DNA from: Castor canadensis
Lineage: Eukaryota > Chordata > Mammalia > Rodentia > Castoridae
Length of the DNA stretch: 64,000 nt
Assembly: GCF_047511655.1 (NCBI RefSeq)
Contig: NC_133394.1
Location: forward strand, 54,406,501-54,470,500
Direction of reading: 5' to 3'
The notes beneath the pieces are model-generated. The model was not told the DNA's origin, did not search any database, and saw nothing but the letters and a program-made list of their open reading frames with translations. The position numbers and the translations under genes were made by a program. Shown here piece by piece: positions 26,185 to 38,500 of the stretch (position 1 is the stretch's first letter; every line of letters begins with the position of its first letter).

Positions 26185-26335
26185 CCATTATTCCATATAT
26201 AGCATGGTAATGACCTAATTCCCACTAGACTGCAGGTTTCTCAAAGCAAGGGCCTCATTTATTCTTTCATACACATCAGTTAGCATAGTGCCTGGCACAC
26301 AATAGGTGCTCGGTCAATATTTATTATGTGACTTA
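26185..26335 (+). mobile_element. L2 3'-end fragment
   Basis: CCACTAGACTGCAGGTTTCT, CAAAGCAAGGGCCTCATTTA and AGTGCCTGGCACACAATAGG match the terminal part of L2. Confidence 0.7.
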
Positions 26336-26792
26336 ATGCCCTCAGAAAGAATGAAAGGTGTCTAGGACTTGATGTTTCACTTTTTACACTGGCTATGTAT
26401 GTAAGAGTCATCAAATTAGAGGTAATCATTAATTTTGAAGGGACTTGAGAGAACTGCGTCATGGATTGTGTAACAATCCCTGCCATGGAGTGTGATAGGG
26501 GAGAACCCACAGATAAAGAATGGCCACTGATAGCATGGCTGGGGCTGAGACACAATGGTGTCTAAGCTTCAGGACTTGGATGGTTTCTTCTGTCCTGGTA
26601 CCCAGATGAGAGATGCCAATGATACATTCTATAGGATTAAGCTTATGTATGGAAGGGTCTGTTTTCATCTGGGCAAATGAGAAATGTATGTAAGTATAAC
26701 TTAGTGATGATGGCTAATCTGTAGGCAGAATGTTACAATGAGCCTTCGGCAAGCTTTTGAAATATGTTTATGACTGGGCCTTTTCATTTTGC
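26336..26792. other. Intergenic, no supported feature
   Basis: Unique-looking sequence. Overlapping minus open frames at 26280-26668 partly read L2 and are not considered genes. Confidence 0.45.
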
Positions 26793-28212
26793 CAGTGGTC
26801 CTCAGGACCACTTTATTGTCTCAAAATGACTGAGGACAGCAAGGAGCTTTGGTTTATATGAGCAATTTCTATCAGTATTCAATAAATTATGAATTACATC
26901 AGAAATTTTTTAAACAATTTATCAATTAATATCAAAATAACTGCAGTAAACCTACGACATATTAAATAAATAACAGCTTTCTCCAAAAAAAAAATGTTTT
27001 TTCCAAAGGAAATAATTTAGTGAGAAAAGTGGCAATGTTTTACATTTCTCTTAAATCTATTTAATGTCTCAATGAATAGAAGACAACTGGATTCTCATAT
27101 CACTTCTGTATTCAATCTGTTGCAATTTGTTGTTTTGTTTGAGGTAAATGAGGAAATTCCAGTTTCACACAGAGATATAGTTGGAAAATAAAGTATTTTA
27201 ATAACTTTTTCAAATAGTTCTGAAGGTTATTCTTCTTCAGTGTTACACCAAAACTCAACAAGTGTTAGTTTCTTAAGCCTTATGATTGTAATAGGAAATA
27301 TGATACCACATCAATTAGCTTTTCATACTGTGTTGCATCAAAATTCACTGGTCTATTTTGTACTTTGAATGGATCTTTAACCCATGCATTATTTTATAAC
27401 ATCATACATTATCAGTCATTTAGAAAAGAATGGTTCAGTGTGTTATGCAAATCTTCCAAATGTTGATATATTTCATTGTACAATGTCTAAAACCACATTA
27501 ATTGAAATGATTACGGTCTTATTAGAAAAGTCTTTAAGTATTGGAAACTCACTGTGACAGATACAAATTCTCTAAATGCTGTTCAGGTTTTTTTCAATGC
27601 AAATAAATATTGCAATAAATATTTGTATTGAGTATAAATATTGTTTACTTTGAAGTGATAGGCTTACTTCATTTGAAAACAAATGCTGAGCAATATAAAG
27701 ATCCAAATAACCTTAGTTTGTCAGCTGTTCTTCTGAGGAAAGCTATACTTTATGAAAGAAGCAGCTAGTTTAGCATACAGCTCAATTACCTTAGCATTTT
27801 AGTTCAGGACAAACACTGGAAGTATTTTTGTATACCACAGAAGGGCTTTATGTGTGTTTCCCATTTTGCCACACAGAATATTAAAAAGACATAGTAATGG
27901 CTGAAATGTAATTAAATGAAAGATATTTTTATTGCTTCCCCAAAGACATTCCTAAGTGGAACTGCCATTTGTGTTGGTAAAAAATAAAATAACTCTTAGA
28001 ACAACTAAGTGTCATTGCCTTGATCACACTAAGGTGCTAGTAGTTATTCACATCATTGTTTTTGTATCATTAGTGCAAATACCATAACAGGAAAAAAAAG
28101 TCAAATTAACATCCTAGAATTAATATGAAAATAGCTTTGGCCTTGCAGACCTCCCCTGAAAGCAACATCTCAGGACCCCCAGGGTCTATGGACCACACTT
28201 TGACAAGTACTG
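26793..28212. mobile_element. hAT-Charlie DNA transposon fossil with MER5A-type ends, 1.4 kb
   Basis: The left end, CAGTGGTCCTCAGGACCACT, and the right end, GGACCACACTTTGACAAGTA followed by CTG, are decayed inverted termini of the MER5A/Charlie type. Interior landmarks I recognise include GAAGACAACTGGATTCTCAT, GCAATTTGTTGTTTTGTTTG, AAACTCAACAAGTGTTAGTT, ATTAAATGAAAGATATTTTT and AAGGTGCTAGTAGTTATTCA. The interior is much longer than the roughly 190-base MER5A, so this is a near full-length autonomous-type copy. No transposase frame survives. An 8-base target duplication is not evident, so the exact ends are uncertain. Confidence 0.8.
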
Positions 28213-28364
28213 CCTTAAGACATAGGCTTAAACTAGAAGTTCCCCTCCACAGACCTATATTGCATTCTTAATTTTATAATCAGTGTGGACTTTTCCTAAT
28301 TAACTGAATATTAAGAATTTTGTAGTTTAAAAGTAAATTTGAGTGTAAGTAAATAAATATTTGT

Positions 28365-28545
28365 CAAACACTTGATCTACCTGATCCTCACAAAACAATT
28401 GTAAGTCAGTTATAAAACATCTGTAAGTCACTCACAATTTGTTCTATTTTTATATTTAAAAAACACTGATGCTCAAAGTTATGCCCTATAGCAAGTAATT
28501 GTCAGAGTCTAGAATTAAATATAAGTCTGTCTGACTAAATAATAC
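28365..28545 (+). repeat. Degraded MIR
   Basis: CTACCTGATCCTCACAAAAC, a TATTTTTATATTTAAA stretch and GTCAGAGTCTAGAATTAAA follow the MIR order with many changes. Confidence 0.5.
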
Positions 28546-29177
28546 ATTTTCTGTCTAATATGGAACATTGCCCAAGTGTCTCAAAACACAGATTGAAATA
28601 TAGATCTGCAATGCGACTGGTTTCATCAATGGCATATCTTTTGAGAAAACAAGGTTTATTGACACATAAAAATCCTGATATTCAAAAACATGGATGTTTT
28701 TAGGAATTTTCATAAAAGATATCCTTTGCCAAATTCCTACATGAACTTCAGACATTAATGAGCTGAATTAGTGAGAAGTCACTTTAATGCCATTAGAACT
28801 CAGTTTCTTCCTAGTGGAAACTTAATGCAATACCCCAGCCTCTGGTTTATTTAAACTCTCAATCAATTCTGTAAAATTTATGGGACATAGACACTGTTGC
28901 CCCATTGTACTGAGGAGGGAACTGAGCTCAGAGAACATACTAGATTCCTCTGCTCCATCTTCAGGCAGTTCCCTCTTCACCTGCTTTCCCCTCAGCATCC
29001 TGTAATGCAGACCAGGTGACTCACAGAAGAAAAATAAAAAAAACACTACCCCAAAAACACTTTTCTCCCGTTTCTCTCTTTCCCCTCATGGCCAAATGAG
29101 CTCGTAGTCCTACCTTCTCTGTGTTGCCTGGATCCATCACATGCCACCATCATTTGGATTAAGATCATTGAGACATT
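28546..29177. other. Intergenic, possible MIR scrap at 28840-28930
   Basis: CCCATTGTACTGAGGAGGGA near 28900 hints at a MIR core. Nothing else is supported. Confidence 0.35.
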
Positions 29178-29224
29178 TTGTCAAAACAAAAAATACCAAA
29201 AACACTGTCACTTGTCAATCTGGT

Positions 29225-29251
29225 CATCTTGTCCATCTTGTCCATCTTGTC
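29225..29251. repeat. Short tandem repeat, 9 bases x 3
   Basis: CATCTTGTC occurs three times in a row without error. Confidence 0.95.
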
Positions 29252-29419
29252 TACATTCCACTCTGGTCACCCTGATTGCCAGCCTCATCCCCTCTTAACT
29301 TTCTGGTTTTCATCTCTTTCTTTCCAAAGCTCGTCTTCCTCTCTCCATGTTTACAATATTGTTGTCCTACAGTGTTCCATCCTGTCCATTCCTAGGCTCC
29401 TCTACCTGGCTGCCTTCCT

Positions 29420-30620
29420 CCTCTCCCTGGCTTTGGAAAACATCTGAATGCTGATGACTCCTGATGTATCCTTCCAGCTCTGCTTCTCCCTCCAGGACTC
29501 CCCTTTTGGCTGCCCACACAGCAGCTGCACTCTGATATCACACAGGCATCCCCAACTCAATACAGAAGTCATTACATTTCTCTTAAATCTGCCCTGTCTC
29601 TGTGTTGTTTCTCTTGGCTACCAGCACCTTCTCCTGCCTTGTTGCCCCAGCCAGAAAACTGGGAGTCAGTCTAGACTCCTCCTCCTCTCTATTCCCCTCC
29701 ACATTCCATCAAGCACTAAGTCTTGTCTATTCAATTTCCTAAACAGCTCTGGAAGTGTCTCAGACTCCCAAATGGCACTTCTGCTGCCTTCTTTCCCTAA
29801 GACCTAATTTTTTTTTTCTCCAGAAATAATTATGTCTCTCGTCTTCACAGTTATCAAAGAAAACTTTCTAAAACACATATATGATGACACTTAAGAACCT
29901 TAAGATCTGTCCTTGCTTGAAACCTTTAAAAGTTTAGGAAAGTTCTGTCTCCCTGGGCCTTGGAGCCTGCTGCAGCCTGGCCTTGCTTACCTCACCAGCA
30001 ATCCAGCCACACCTATCTTCTCCAGGTTCCCAAGACACACCATGTATTTTGACCCTTTCCTAACCTCTTCTCTTACTTCTTTGTTTGTGGAATGCCCTTC
30101 CCCTTTCCCTCCCCAGTCCTTGTCTGCCTGACCTTGGCTTCTTTGTCCTTCAGAGCTCTACAATGAAGTCCTTACCCTGAGCACCTCCTAAAGGGGAATT
30201 AGCTGTTGCTTTTGTCAGGTTCCCTCAGGATCAGGTACAGATTTATTACAGTGCTAATCACATTTTCTTTCTTTCTTTTTTTTAATACTAGGGCTTGAAT
30301 TTAGGGCCTATACTTGGAGCCATTCCTCCAGCTCTTTTCCCCCACTTCCCCCCAGACAGGGCCTTCCTAACTGTTTGCCCCAGCTGGCTTCAAACCCTGA
30401 TCTTCTTGATGTCTGCCTCCTCAGTAGCTAGGATTACAGGCATGAGCCACCCATGTTGGCTAATCACATTGTCATTTATACCTGCCTCCCATTTATATCT
30501 GCCAGGCTGTGAGTTCCTTAAAGGTGGATGCTATGTCTTAGCTTTAAATCTTAGCACCTGAGACATATCTGGCACATAGTACATAGTAAGAGTTTAATAA
30601 GTGCTGGTTAATGAATGCCT
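29420..30620 (+). mobile_element. L2 fragment, ORF2 end plus 3'UTR, split by a SINE
   Basis: L2 order on the + strand: AATGCTGATGACTCCTGATG, GGAGTCAGTCTAGACTCCTC, CATCAAGCACTAAGTCTTG, GTTTGTGGAATGCCCTTCCC, then the SINE, then CTGTGAGTTCCTTAAAGGTG and CTGGCACATAGTACATAGTA. It may begin as early as 29178. The open frames of 72-119 codons here are L2 remnants. Confidence 0.78.
30265..30459 (-). mobile_element. Composite ID + B1-like SINE, antisense, with 11-base target duplication
   Basis: A T-run, then the inverted head (GGGCTTGAATTTAGGGCCTA) and inverted B1-like unit (GATTACAGGCATGAGCCACC). CTAATCACATT flanks it at 30254-30264 and 30460-30470, an exact target-site duplication in the L2. Confidence 0.95.
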
Positions 30621-31299
30621 GCATGACATGCCCTGGGTCATATGTCGCAAGTGCAGAGGTCACATCTCTAAATTTTTTTCCCCACCTCATCTTCTCATAT
30701 GCAAAAAATCAGCTGCACAGTGATCTCAAATGTCCCTTTTAGCAAAAGTGCTATGGCTTTTACAAAGCAACTTCGTGGCATATAAATGGTTTCATAAATC
30801 CACATATGACAACATTCTCATCTAGTGCCACAAAGCTTCATTGGACTGCCATCCAGTGAGGAGGTATTTAAACGTATTTAATGAAAAGATCGCAGTTCTT
30901 AACATGATCTCAGTAAGGTTGATTTCCACCTTATTTATCTTCATTTTGGTGATTCAATGAGAAGGCAAGTTGTTTGCATGTGACCAATGTTGACACTGTT
31001 ATCTTAATAAATAAATACTTTACACTATAGTCTTAGAACTCAGCACTCTAGAAACCAAAGTCTTAAAACCAGGTTTGCTGGAAACCAGGCTCACAACTGA
31101 GAAAATGAGATCAGTAAATCACTGGGCACTTTTTTTTTTTTCCTTCCTCATCTTCCTATGCTCTGGCCAGTTTGCTAATTAGGCAGCTTCTTATCATAAT
31201 TACCTAGTCAGCCCTAATGGCTTCACACACACGGCTCAGTCTCACTGGTCCTGTAGGGCCGCTTTTCAATTGTTAAAACAGCTGCTGAGTTTCAAACCG
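30621..31299. other. Upstream flank of the Ndnf promoter, unique-looking
   Basis: No repeat recognised. Contains a T-run at 31131-31141 and the TAAT cluster at 31165-31220. Confidence 0.55.
31165..31220. promoter_or_regulatory. Cluster of TAAT homeodomain-type cores upstream of the CpG island
   Basis: Within about 50 bases there are CTAATTAG (31176-31183), ATAATTAC (31197-31204) and CTAATGG (31214-31220), a dense set of homeodomain-type cores about 100 bases before the island starts. Such cores are common by chance in AT-rich DNA, so the assignment is tentative. Confidence 0.3.
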
Positions 31300-31678
31300 G
31301 AGGAGGCTTGCCTTGCGCCGAGGGGGAAGCGGTCCCGGAGCGAAGTCTGTGGTAGGCAGGCGCTCGGGTGAAAAGTGGGACATGAATGCACAGTTTGCAC
31401 ATTCTGCTTCCCGCCTCCAACCTCCAGCCTTCTGGATTCAACACGTCTCCCTACCCCGCCTCCAAATCAGCCCCGGAATTGTCCTCTATTGTGCACCCCC
31501 GTCTCCTGGACACTGTGATGGTCCCGCGTGCGCGTCTCGCCGGGTTTTTGCAGCTTTGCCAAGGTCCCACTAGGCCTCCTTCTTCTTCCCCGCCGGTGGC
31601 GGGGAGATAGAGACAGCAATGTGTCCCCGGCGATGCCGCCGGCGAGGGTCCTGTTTGAGGAGCCCCGGGTCTCTGGGC

Positions 31679-31680
<2 letters not shown>

Positions 31681-31729
<49 letters not shown>

Positions 31730-31752
31730 GAGATAGAGAGACAGAGAGAGAG

Positions 31753-31831
<79 letters not shown>

Positions 31832-31850
31832 TGTGTGTCTGTGTGCGCAC
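31681..31850. repeat. Compound microsatellite (TG)22 - (GA)n - (GT)15
   Basis: A 170-base tract made of three blocks: (TG)22 at 31681-31724, an almost pure purine GA block at 31725-31800, and (GT)15 plus interrupted GT at 31801-31850. TG/GT runs can adopt Z-DNA and long GA mirror runs can form triplex H-DNA. It lies just upstream of the GC boxes and probable start of Ndnf. It creates long spurious open frames of repeated His-Thr, Ser-Leu or Cys-Val on both strands. Confidence 0.97.
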
Positions 31851-31979
31851 GCTGGCGCGCAGCGGGAGGGAGAGAAAGAGGGACGGAGGGGGGGGCAGCG
31901 GGCAGAGGAGGGAAGGGGCGGGCGGGCAGCGGTGGGGCGGGAGGGGAAGAGGCTCCCGGCTTGAGCAGTGACACTGGGG

Positions 31980-32523
31980 AGCGAACTCACACTCCCGGCT
32001 CAGAGCCGCGAGAGCGCAGACCAAACTGAGCCGCGCACCAGCCGCTGCCGCCGCTGCCGCCCCGTGCGCCTGCTCTGCCCGCGCGGCGCTCCAGCCCGGC
32101 CCGTGTCGCTAGCCTAAGCCCGGGGAGCCTGCGCCAGCTCCACTCGGCGCCGAAGCAACCTCCCGCCGCCCGGCGCACGCACGGTCCCCCCTGTTTAAAA
32201 GGACCTCCCGCTGCCTCCCCTCTCGGCCCCGGGATCCCCCAGCCCGGCGCTGCCCCCCTCCGCTCCACTTCGCATCAACTTCAGCGGCCGCTAGCCGCCT
32301 GCCTTTGAAGTTTGCTGTGCCGACCGCAAAGTTGGGACATTTGGGCGGATTGCATTTTTCTCCTTTATCTGCCTCTGTCTCACCCTTCCCGTCCCCTCGA
32401 GTCCTGGATACTGGTGCTCGGCATCTTGGCCCGAGCCAGGGACGTGAACTGCTTCGCACAGCACACCTCGAGGAGAGCTCTTTCCTCTTCCCCCTAGGAA
32501 AAACAAACCGATTTTTTTTTAAG
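31980..32523 (+). other. Ndnf: Ndnf exon 1, non-coding 5'UTR (start approximate)
   Basis: The 3' end is a consensus donor, AAG|GTAAGTAG at 32521-32531, in the middle of the CpG island and upstream of the Ndnf coding exons on the same strand. No ATG occurs on the + strand between about 31980 and 32523, so translation would start at the exon 2 ATG. The 5' boundary is a guess. GC boxes at 31915-31943 suggest a start near 31980-32050, while a TTTAAAA at 32194-32200 could act as a weak TATA and place it near 32225. The exon is GC-rich, with CCGCTGC repeats near 32041-32060, and ends in a short A/T-rich stretch. That Ndnf has a non-coding first exon is from memory of the human gene; the link across the 22.9 kb intron is inferred. 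Confidence 0.7.
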
Positions 32524-35500
32524 GTAAGTAGTCAGAGGAAAGACATCCTCCGACTCCCCGACGCCGCAGCCTGCCAGCCTGGGACTTGGCACAACGGCGT
32601 TCCTACCCTAGGGCTCATCCGCGATTTGGGGTGGAGACGCAGGTCCCCAAACTAGGAAGGGGACAGCAAGGTCACCGAGGGCGCTGCATCCAGGGTAGCT
32701 GAGAGCATGAGGGGAGTGGAAGTCTCCCTCGGTTTCTCAGGCTGACTCGTGACTGGGTGGCCTCAGTGGTGTTAGGAGGTGGAGGCAGTGCATCGCCCGG
32801 GAAATGGGGGAGCCCGGTACCCGGGGGTGCGGCGGAGACCGTGCAGCCTCAGGGCTTTTCTCCTTTACTCCGCTTGGGCGCGTACTTTGCCCTCCTCCAG
32901 GGTGGGCTGTTGCCTCCCTCTCGGGATTCATGCCCTCCGGCGGCCGCCAAACAAAGTCTGAGGGACAGGGGTCTTATGCGGGGGCGAGAAACGAGGGATC
33001 CACGCAGCGTGCGGGGCTCATGCGCAGTGAAATCCAACGCGGGTTCCCGGCGTAGGGCGCGGAGCGCACAGCGGTGGCCGGGATCTCGCACGGCCTCCCC
33101 TGGCGACCCTTCGCCGCCCCCGCTCATTTGTCCTGCGTGTGATAGACGAGAGTCGGTGGAGAAACTTTCTTGAGCAGGGTGGCCAGGGACCGGCTCATAC
33201 TTTCGCCAGGAGCGTCACCGAGGAGACACCCCTCCTGCCCCAGCCTGGTGACCAGGTGCCGTGACCTCTCCCCGTCTGTGCCTGAGTCGGGGTTCATTTT
33301 GGCCTGCGCCACCTTTCTTGTTGAGCTAAGAGACTGTACGTTCCCGACACTCCGGAGGCCCAAGCGTCGTTTCAAGTCCCGGCTGTTCTTTGGGGGCACC
33401 TTGCAAACTGCCGAATTTGGGGTGAGGCGGCGTTTCATTGTGCGCCCTTCGTTCCCACTCCTCCCCGCACCCCGCCCCAGGCCGAGGTGTTACAATCACC
33501 CGCAGTCCCCAGCACCAGCTCCGCGGGGGTCGCCGAGGCGCTCGGAGTTTGCGGTGGGCATCTCTGTGCGGGTGTTTAGCTGTCCCTCCCGCCAGGTTGC
33601 GGTTCCCCTCAGGCCCCCATTCAGGGCGCTGTCCATCCCCTGCTCTGGGAATGCGTAGCTCCCTGAAACCAAGCCCTTGAGCGGGAAATGAACCTGAGCG
33701 AACGTCTCTGGTTTTGATTTTTGCAGAGTTCTTTTAGCAACTTAGTTGGGTTGGCAAATTTGTTTACTTCTCATCTCTTCAGTCCGTTAAATCACAAGGA
33801 AGAATTTATTTTTTCTTTTAGTTGCTGACCTCCCCAAACACACTACCGCCTCTTTCCCCCTCTACCCCTCCTCCTCCTGCCTCGCTTCCTGAACCCTTTT
33901 TCTTTTCCGAAAGAGGGAATCTCCGCACCTCCCCTTCTCCTCCTCCCACCCGGTCCCTGAGCGCCTGTGAGAACCTTGGGAGTCAGCAATGGAAATAAAT
34001 AGGACTCCGCTCCATTCTCCGCCCCCTTCAAACTAGGAAAATCCTCCCTGGGCTTCGCAGAAATGGAGATAAAACATCCCTCCCTCTGGCCGGGAGCGGT
34101 TGTTGAGGATTTGATGGGATTGAATTGTTTTATTATCCTGAAAGAAGTGATGAATGGATGCAACAGGGAATAGTTATATAGATCAGAGTGTACTGAGGGC
34201 GATCGTATTTATTATTATTCATTTCTGTTTATTAAGACTGATAATAAGGTCGTAACCCTAGCTAAGGGCTGTGTTTACACTTGGTTTGATTTTATGTCAG
34301 TCTTTTATTACAGTGGTTTCAGAAAGTGAAAACATCACAACCGTATTAATTCTTTACACTCTTGCTGCATCTGGGATTAATCAGATGTCAAAAACATACT
34401 GTCATTTTACCAAAGTTTCAATCCATGGACTTTTAGAAGGTTGCAGTCTTGAGAGATGTCATTTACTTCACACTTCTTTAAAGTTTAAAAAACGTGGCAA
34501 CATAATTAATTATGGTCCCAAATCCCATTTTCAATCTAAACCTATATTCATCATTATATTAAAATATCCAATCATTTTTCTCTAAAAGTGACTCTTAGGA
34601 GTTTAAACTCTTTGCCAGGGGAGGAGTGAGAGGGGTACAGCTGAAAGTGAGGTGCCCAGAAGTTAAGAAAAATTAGTGCTATTTGCAGTTTCTTCTTCCT
34701 GTAAAGAAAGACATTGCAAGTTCCTTCTCTGCACAGTTCTTAACTTTACTGAATGTCCTTAATCTGTAACACACTTAAGCATAACAGCTTGCAGCTTTGT
34801 CTGTATTATTGTTTTCATTTTTGTGTCAGGATGTTTTATTCATTAAACCTTTATGTCAAAGACTTAGGCTCAGCATGGCAGTAACACTCTGTTTTAATTA
34901 GTAACTATCATAAAAAGAAGCTAGAACTCTGTAATGGGCCTAAATTGCTATGAATTATGTGTGGTTTAAATTACGCATTTATTTGAACAGAAATGAAACC
35001 ATGAATATAAAACATCTTTTAATCACTTGCAGATACAGCTTTTATCTCTGAAGATGTAGCAAAATATATAATTGAAAACTATCCCCCCAAGTTTATTTAT
35101 CCAGGCTCTTATTTAACATTCATGTGGTAAAGTATGATTGTTACAGAGAAAAGACTAATGTCATGAGTTTGCCAATACCAGGCGAGGGTCAGGCTTCAGA
35201 TAACTTAATGTAGAGACTTTTTCAGTTGGCGTCATGGTCTGGCCATTCAGATTTTAGCTTTCTCACTTAGATTTATCCACCAGATTCTACATGCGGTGAG
35301 AGAAAAACATATTTTAAAACTTAAATTATTTGCAATGAAAGCAAGAAAGGAAGAAATAAAGAGCATCTGTACTTGTTCTCTTTTGTTGATTTCTATATCC
35401 ATTTTTATTTAGCCAATCAAGAGGTGATAATTTTGACTCTAAAAACCAAATGTGTTTTTATTAGCATCATTATTAGAACAAAATGTATTTTTATATTGAT

Positions 35501-38500
35501 ACGATGGGTAAACAGATACTGGAAATGGAATGATCTTGTCTGAATTATCAGAGAGCATAGGAGCAGTGTGTGAATTTCACATAATTTGCAGTCTAATTAT
35601 TTTAATCTCCCTTCTTTAGTTCCCAGTGAGAAGGAAGTTGATTCTAGTGACCATGCAGTGTTGTCTTCCACTTTTTATTTTAGTTTTTTTTCTTCTTTTT
35701 TACTCCCTGTCTTGTCAGGTCTTGCTTTGGAGAGCCATGCACTCAGGAAACAGCCTGTAAAGGACTGAAATTTGCTAGAGTCATTTGCCATCACTAGGAA
35801 GAAAGTGCATTCTATAGTCACTTGTATTGGGTCACAGACAAGCATAACCCACAATCGCTCAACTAACTCAGTAACTTTGAAATAATTTCTAGAACCTCAA
35901 AACATTTATTTTGGAATGGTTATTCAGAAGAACATAATTTATTCTCCTGTTGGTTCACTTATTTAGTAGAACCCACAGTGCAGTTCAATAGTTAAAAACT
36001 AAACTATACCAAATATTTGCTTTCAAAACTGATTTAAAAATCAGACTCCTCCAGAATTTAAGTATTCTCTTTTTAAAAATACTTGGCATTTCATTACAAA
36101 TTGAAAATGAAATGACCCTTAGGATGTATGTAGTCATTCTTCCACGTTAATTTCCACCTGGGAAAAAAGTAAATACTTCACTGCTATTGTTAAAAATAAT
36201 CCCAGAGTATGACATGGAAAAACACAACTCCTAACATTTTATTGTATCATATTTATGTGGACCATAAATTCAGTTAGATTTCTTGAAAGAAAAAAAAAAA
36301 CACTGTTTCAGTGTGAGTCTCTGTTTTCGATTGATGTATCTCTTGACACTTCCAAGATGACACCTGGCATTTGCTATTCCAAAACCAAAGATGCCCAAGC
36401 CAGTGCCAAAAGCAGGTATGTTCTTGGCTGCTCCCTTCCTAAACACAAAATCTAAAGATTCAAGTTCCACATCCTCCCTCTTCTTTTTGGTAATTTACTA
36501 AAAACTGCAAACCAACAAAAACCCTGAATTTTAGACTTTTGAAATATTTGGAAAACATGAAATATACATGGCAATATGAATTCTCCTCCCCAAATAAAAA
36601 AATGTATTACTTGTTTTGCATTTTAAAAATTAAGGGTAGAGAATTTGATCAGTGTGTAATTAAAGCAAACTATGAGTATGTGTATGCAAATTTTCCCCCT
36701 TTGGGATGAAGAAACAGATCTGACCACAGATCAACTGAGTTACAATGTCAGGTTTTTTCAAGGAGCTCACTGAGCTAGATTTGATTTAAACTTCACTTAA
36801 CAGTTTACAGACCTCAAATTTGTAAGACAAGCATAGAACTTTCCAAGATTATATGTCATTATTCTTTCAATAATTTCCAGATTCTTTGGAAATGAATTTA
36901 TGCAGTAAGTTGTTAAGTCATACTTGGTTTTCATTTGTGAATTTTTTTTCCTGTAGAAAATTGGAAAATGACAGATAATGAACATTTCATATATTTTTCT
37001 GAAATATTTTAGTCTTACTTGTGAAAACTCTGAAGCAAATCTTTTCTTAAAAAATAAAGATAATGGCCCAGTATAGCTAACTGATCAAATGTTTCTTTTA
37101 GTTCTTCTGAAATAATTTGTTGCCTTTTAATGGTCATGAGAAAAGAAAAAGATTTTTAGAAAAAAATCAGGTTACATAAGCTTGGAAGGAACTCAAACCA
37201 TGATTAGAAATCGATTCATTTGAGCAAAAATGCCTCTGTAGAACGGAGACTTACACATCATAACCAAATTACAAAAATCAAGTTAAGCAATGTGCATGCA
37301 TTCCAGCTTTCTAACTGGAATGATTTCAGCTAATATCACAAATAGTGGTGACTGGCTGAAGTAAATGGAGACTGTACAAGTTTCTGTCAGTGTTTCTTCT
37401 CTCTAAGAGGAAATCTAGGTAAACACTCTCTTCTTCCAGCTGTGTGTTCAGAGAACATACATTCTACAATCTAAAGACACAGCCAAAAATATGGACTGTA
37501 TTCAAATGTGTGTTTAATCAACAACAAAGTCACTATCTCCATATCTTCTTTTCTGAAGCAATGTTCTTATCTACACAGCTGTAGATAAAATGAGACTGAT
37601 TTTCTTCTAAAATAAGTAGTAAAATCTGAACTTGTAGTGAGAAAGACCCGTAAAATGTAGTATCTTGCTTTTGAATTCACTATGATTATTTTTTTCAATT
37701 ATTACATAGAAACTAGGAAGATGTTATCATAGGCAAAGACTGACAATACCATATTCAGACATCCAGCAGTGACAATGAAGGGGCAGGATTATAGCATCTA
37801 CTGACAAAAATTATGTTTAAGAGGGAAAACCTAACGTAAAAGGGCCTGATTTGTTAGGATTGGTTTCTCCAGTTTAGATGTGACAAGTGTTAAGGGCCTA
37901 CTGGAATGTGGATGGTTACAATGAATAGCACATTGTAGTGAAACATAATCCATAGTGATCCGTATACACCTTGGAGATGGCTTTGATGACTCTCTTGAGT
38001 TCAAGCCATATGTACATTAAGCCTATACAAACTGCCAAGTGGAACATTACACATTTTATTCCAGCAATAAAATGCATTCCTTATTGAATCATCAGTCATA
38101 CCAAAAACCCTGAAACAAATATAAATCTATGTTATCCATTTTGGGTTATCTCCTTTAAAAAACATGTTTAAAATCCAAAATAGTTACATTTTTACTAGTA
38201 CAGTTATCGTAGCATGTGTGTATGTTTGTACATGCATATTTCATAATGTATATCTAAATTCTGTGTGCATGTTGATAGCACTTCATAAATGTCATTACTT
38301 AAATAAGAACATTCACTAAAATTCATTGATAGTGTCAAAAGCTTCAAATTTTGATTGATTCAGAAGTAAATGGATCATATAATTGAAGAGGTATTTGTTG
38401 TCACAGTTGTGACCATGATCAGAAACAACAATGCTAGCTAAAATACCTGCACACCTCAGCAAAGTCAGCAATCATTTTTTATCGCTTTGCCTCCTGTGAT

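Larger units (their letters stand above)
31300..33700. promoter_or_regulatory. CpG island promoter of Ndnf
   Basis: This is the only long CpG-dense segment in an otherwise AT-rich window. CpGs are frequent from the CTTGCGCCGAGG near 31310 to the CGGGAAATG near 33682, apart from a dinucleotide tract at 31681-31850. Sp1-type GC boxes are visible at 31915-31927 (GGGGCGGGCGGGC) and 31934-31943 (GGGGCGGGAG). Rodent germline DNA loses CpGs quickly, so retained density implies an unmethylated promoter. Its position at Ndnf exon 1 makes it the probable Ndnf promoter. Boundaries are by eye. Confidence 0.85.

Noticed and set aside
29178..29807. Two consecutive plus-strand frames (89 and 119 codons)
   Set aside because: They fall in an L2 fragment and its pyrimidine-rich lead. 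The translations show no domain, and neighbouring frames are equally open.
31451..32029. Open frames of 134-185 codons on both strands around the promoter
   Set aside because: They are translations of the TG/GA/GT microsatellite and flanking GC-rich DNA, with repeated His-Thr, Ser-Leu and Cys-Val. Long frames here follow from the lack of stops in such repeats.
32305..33658. Several 60-162 codon frames in exon 1 and the CpG island
   Set aside because: Those checked in exon 1 (32305 and 32312) begin at TTG or similar rather than ATG. CpG-rich DNA has few stops, and no domain or splice structure supports them.
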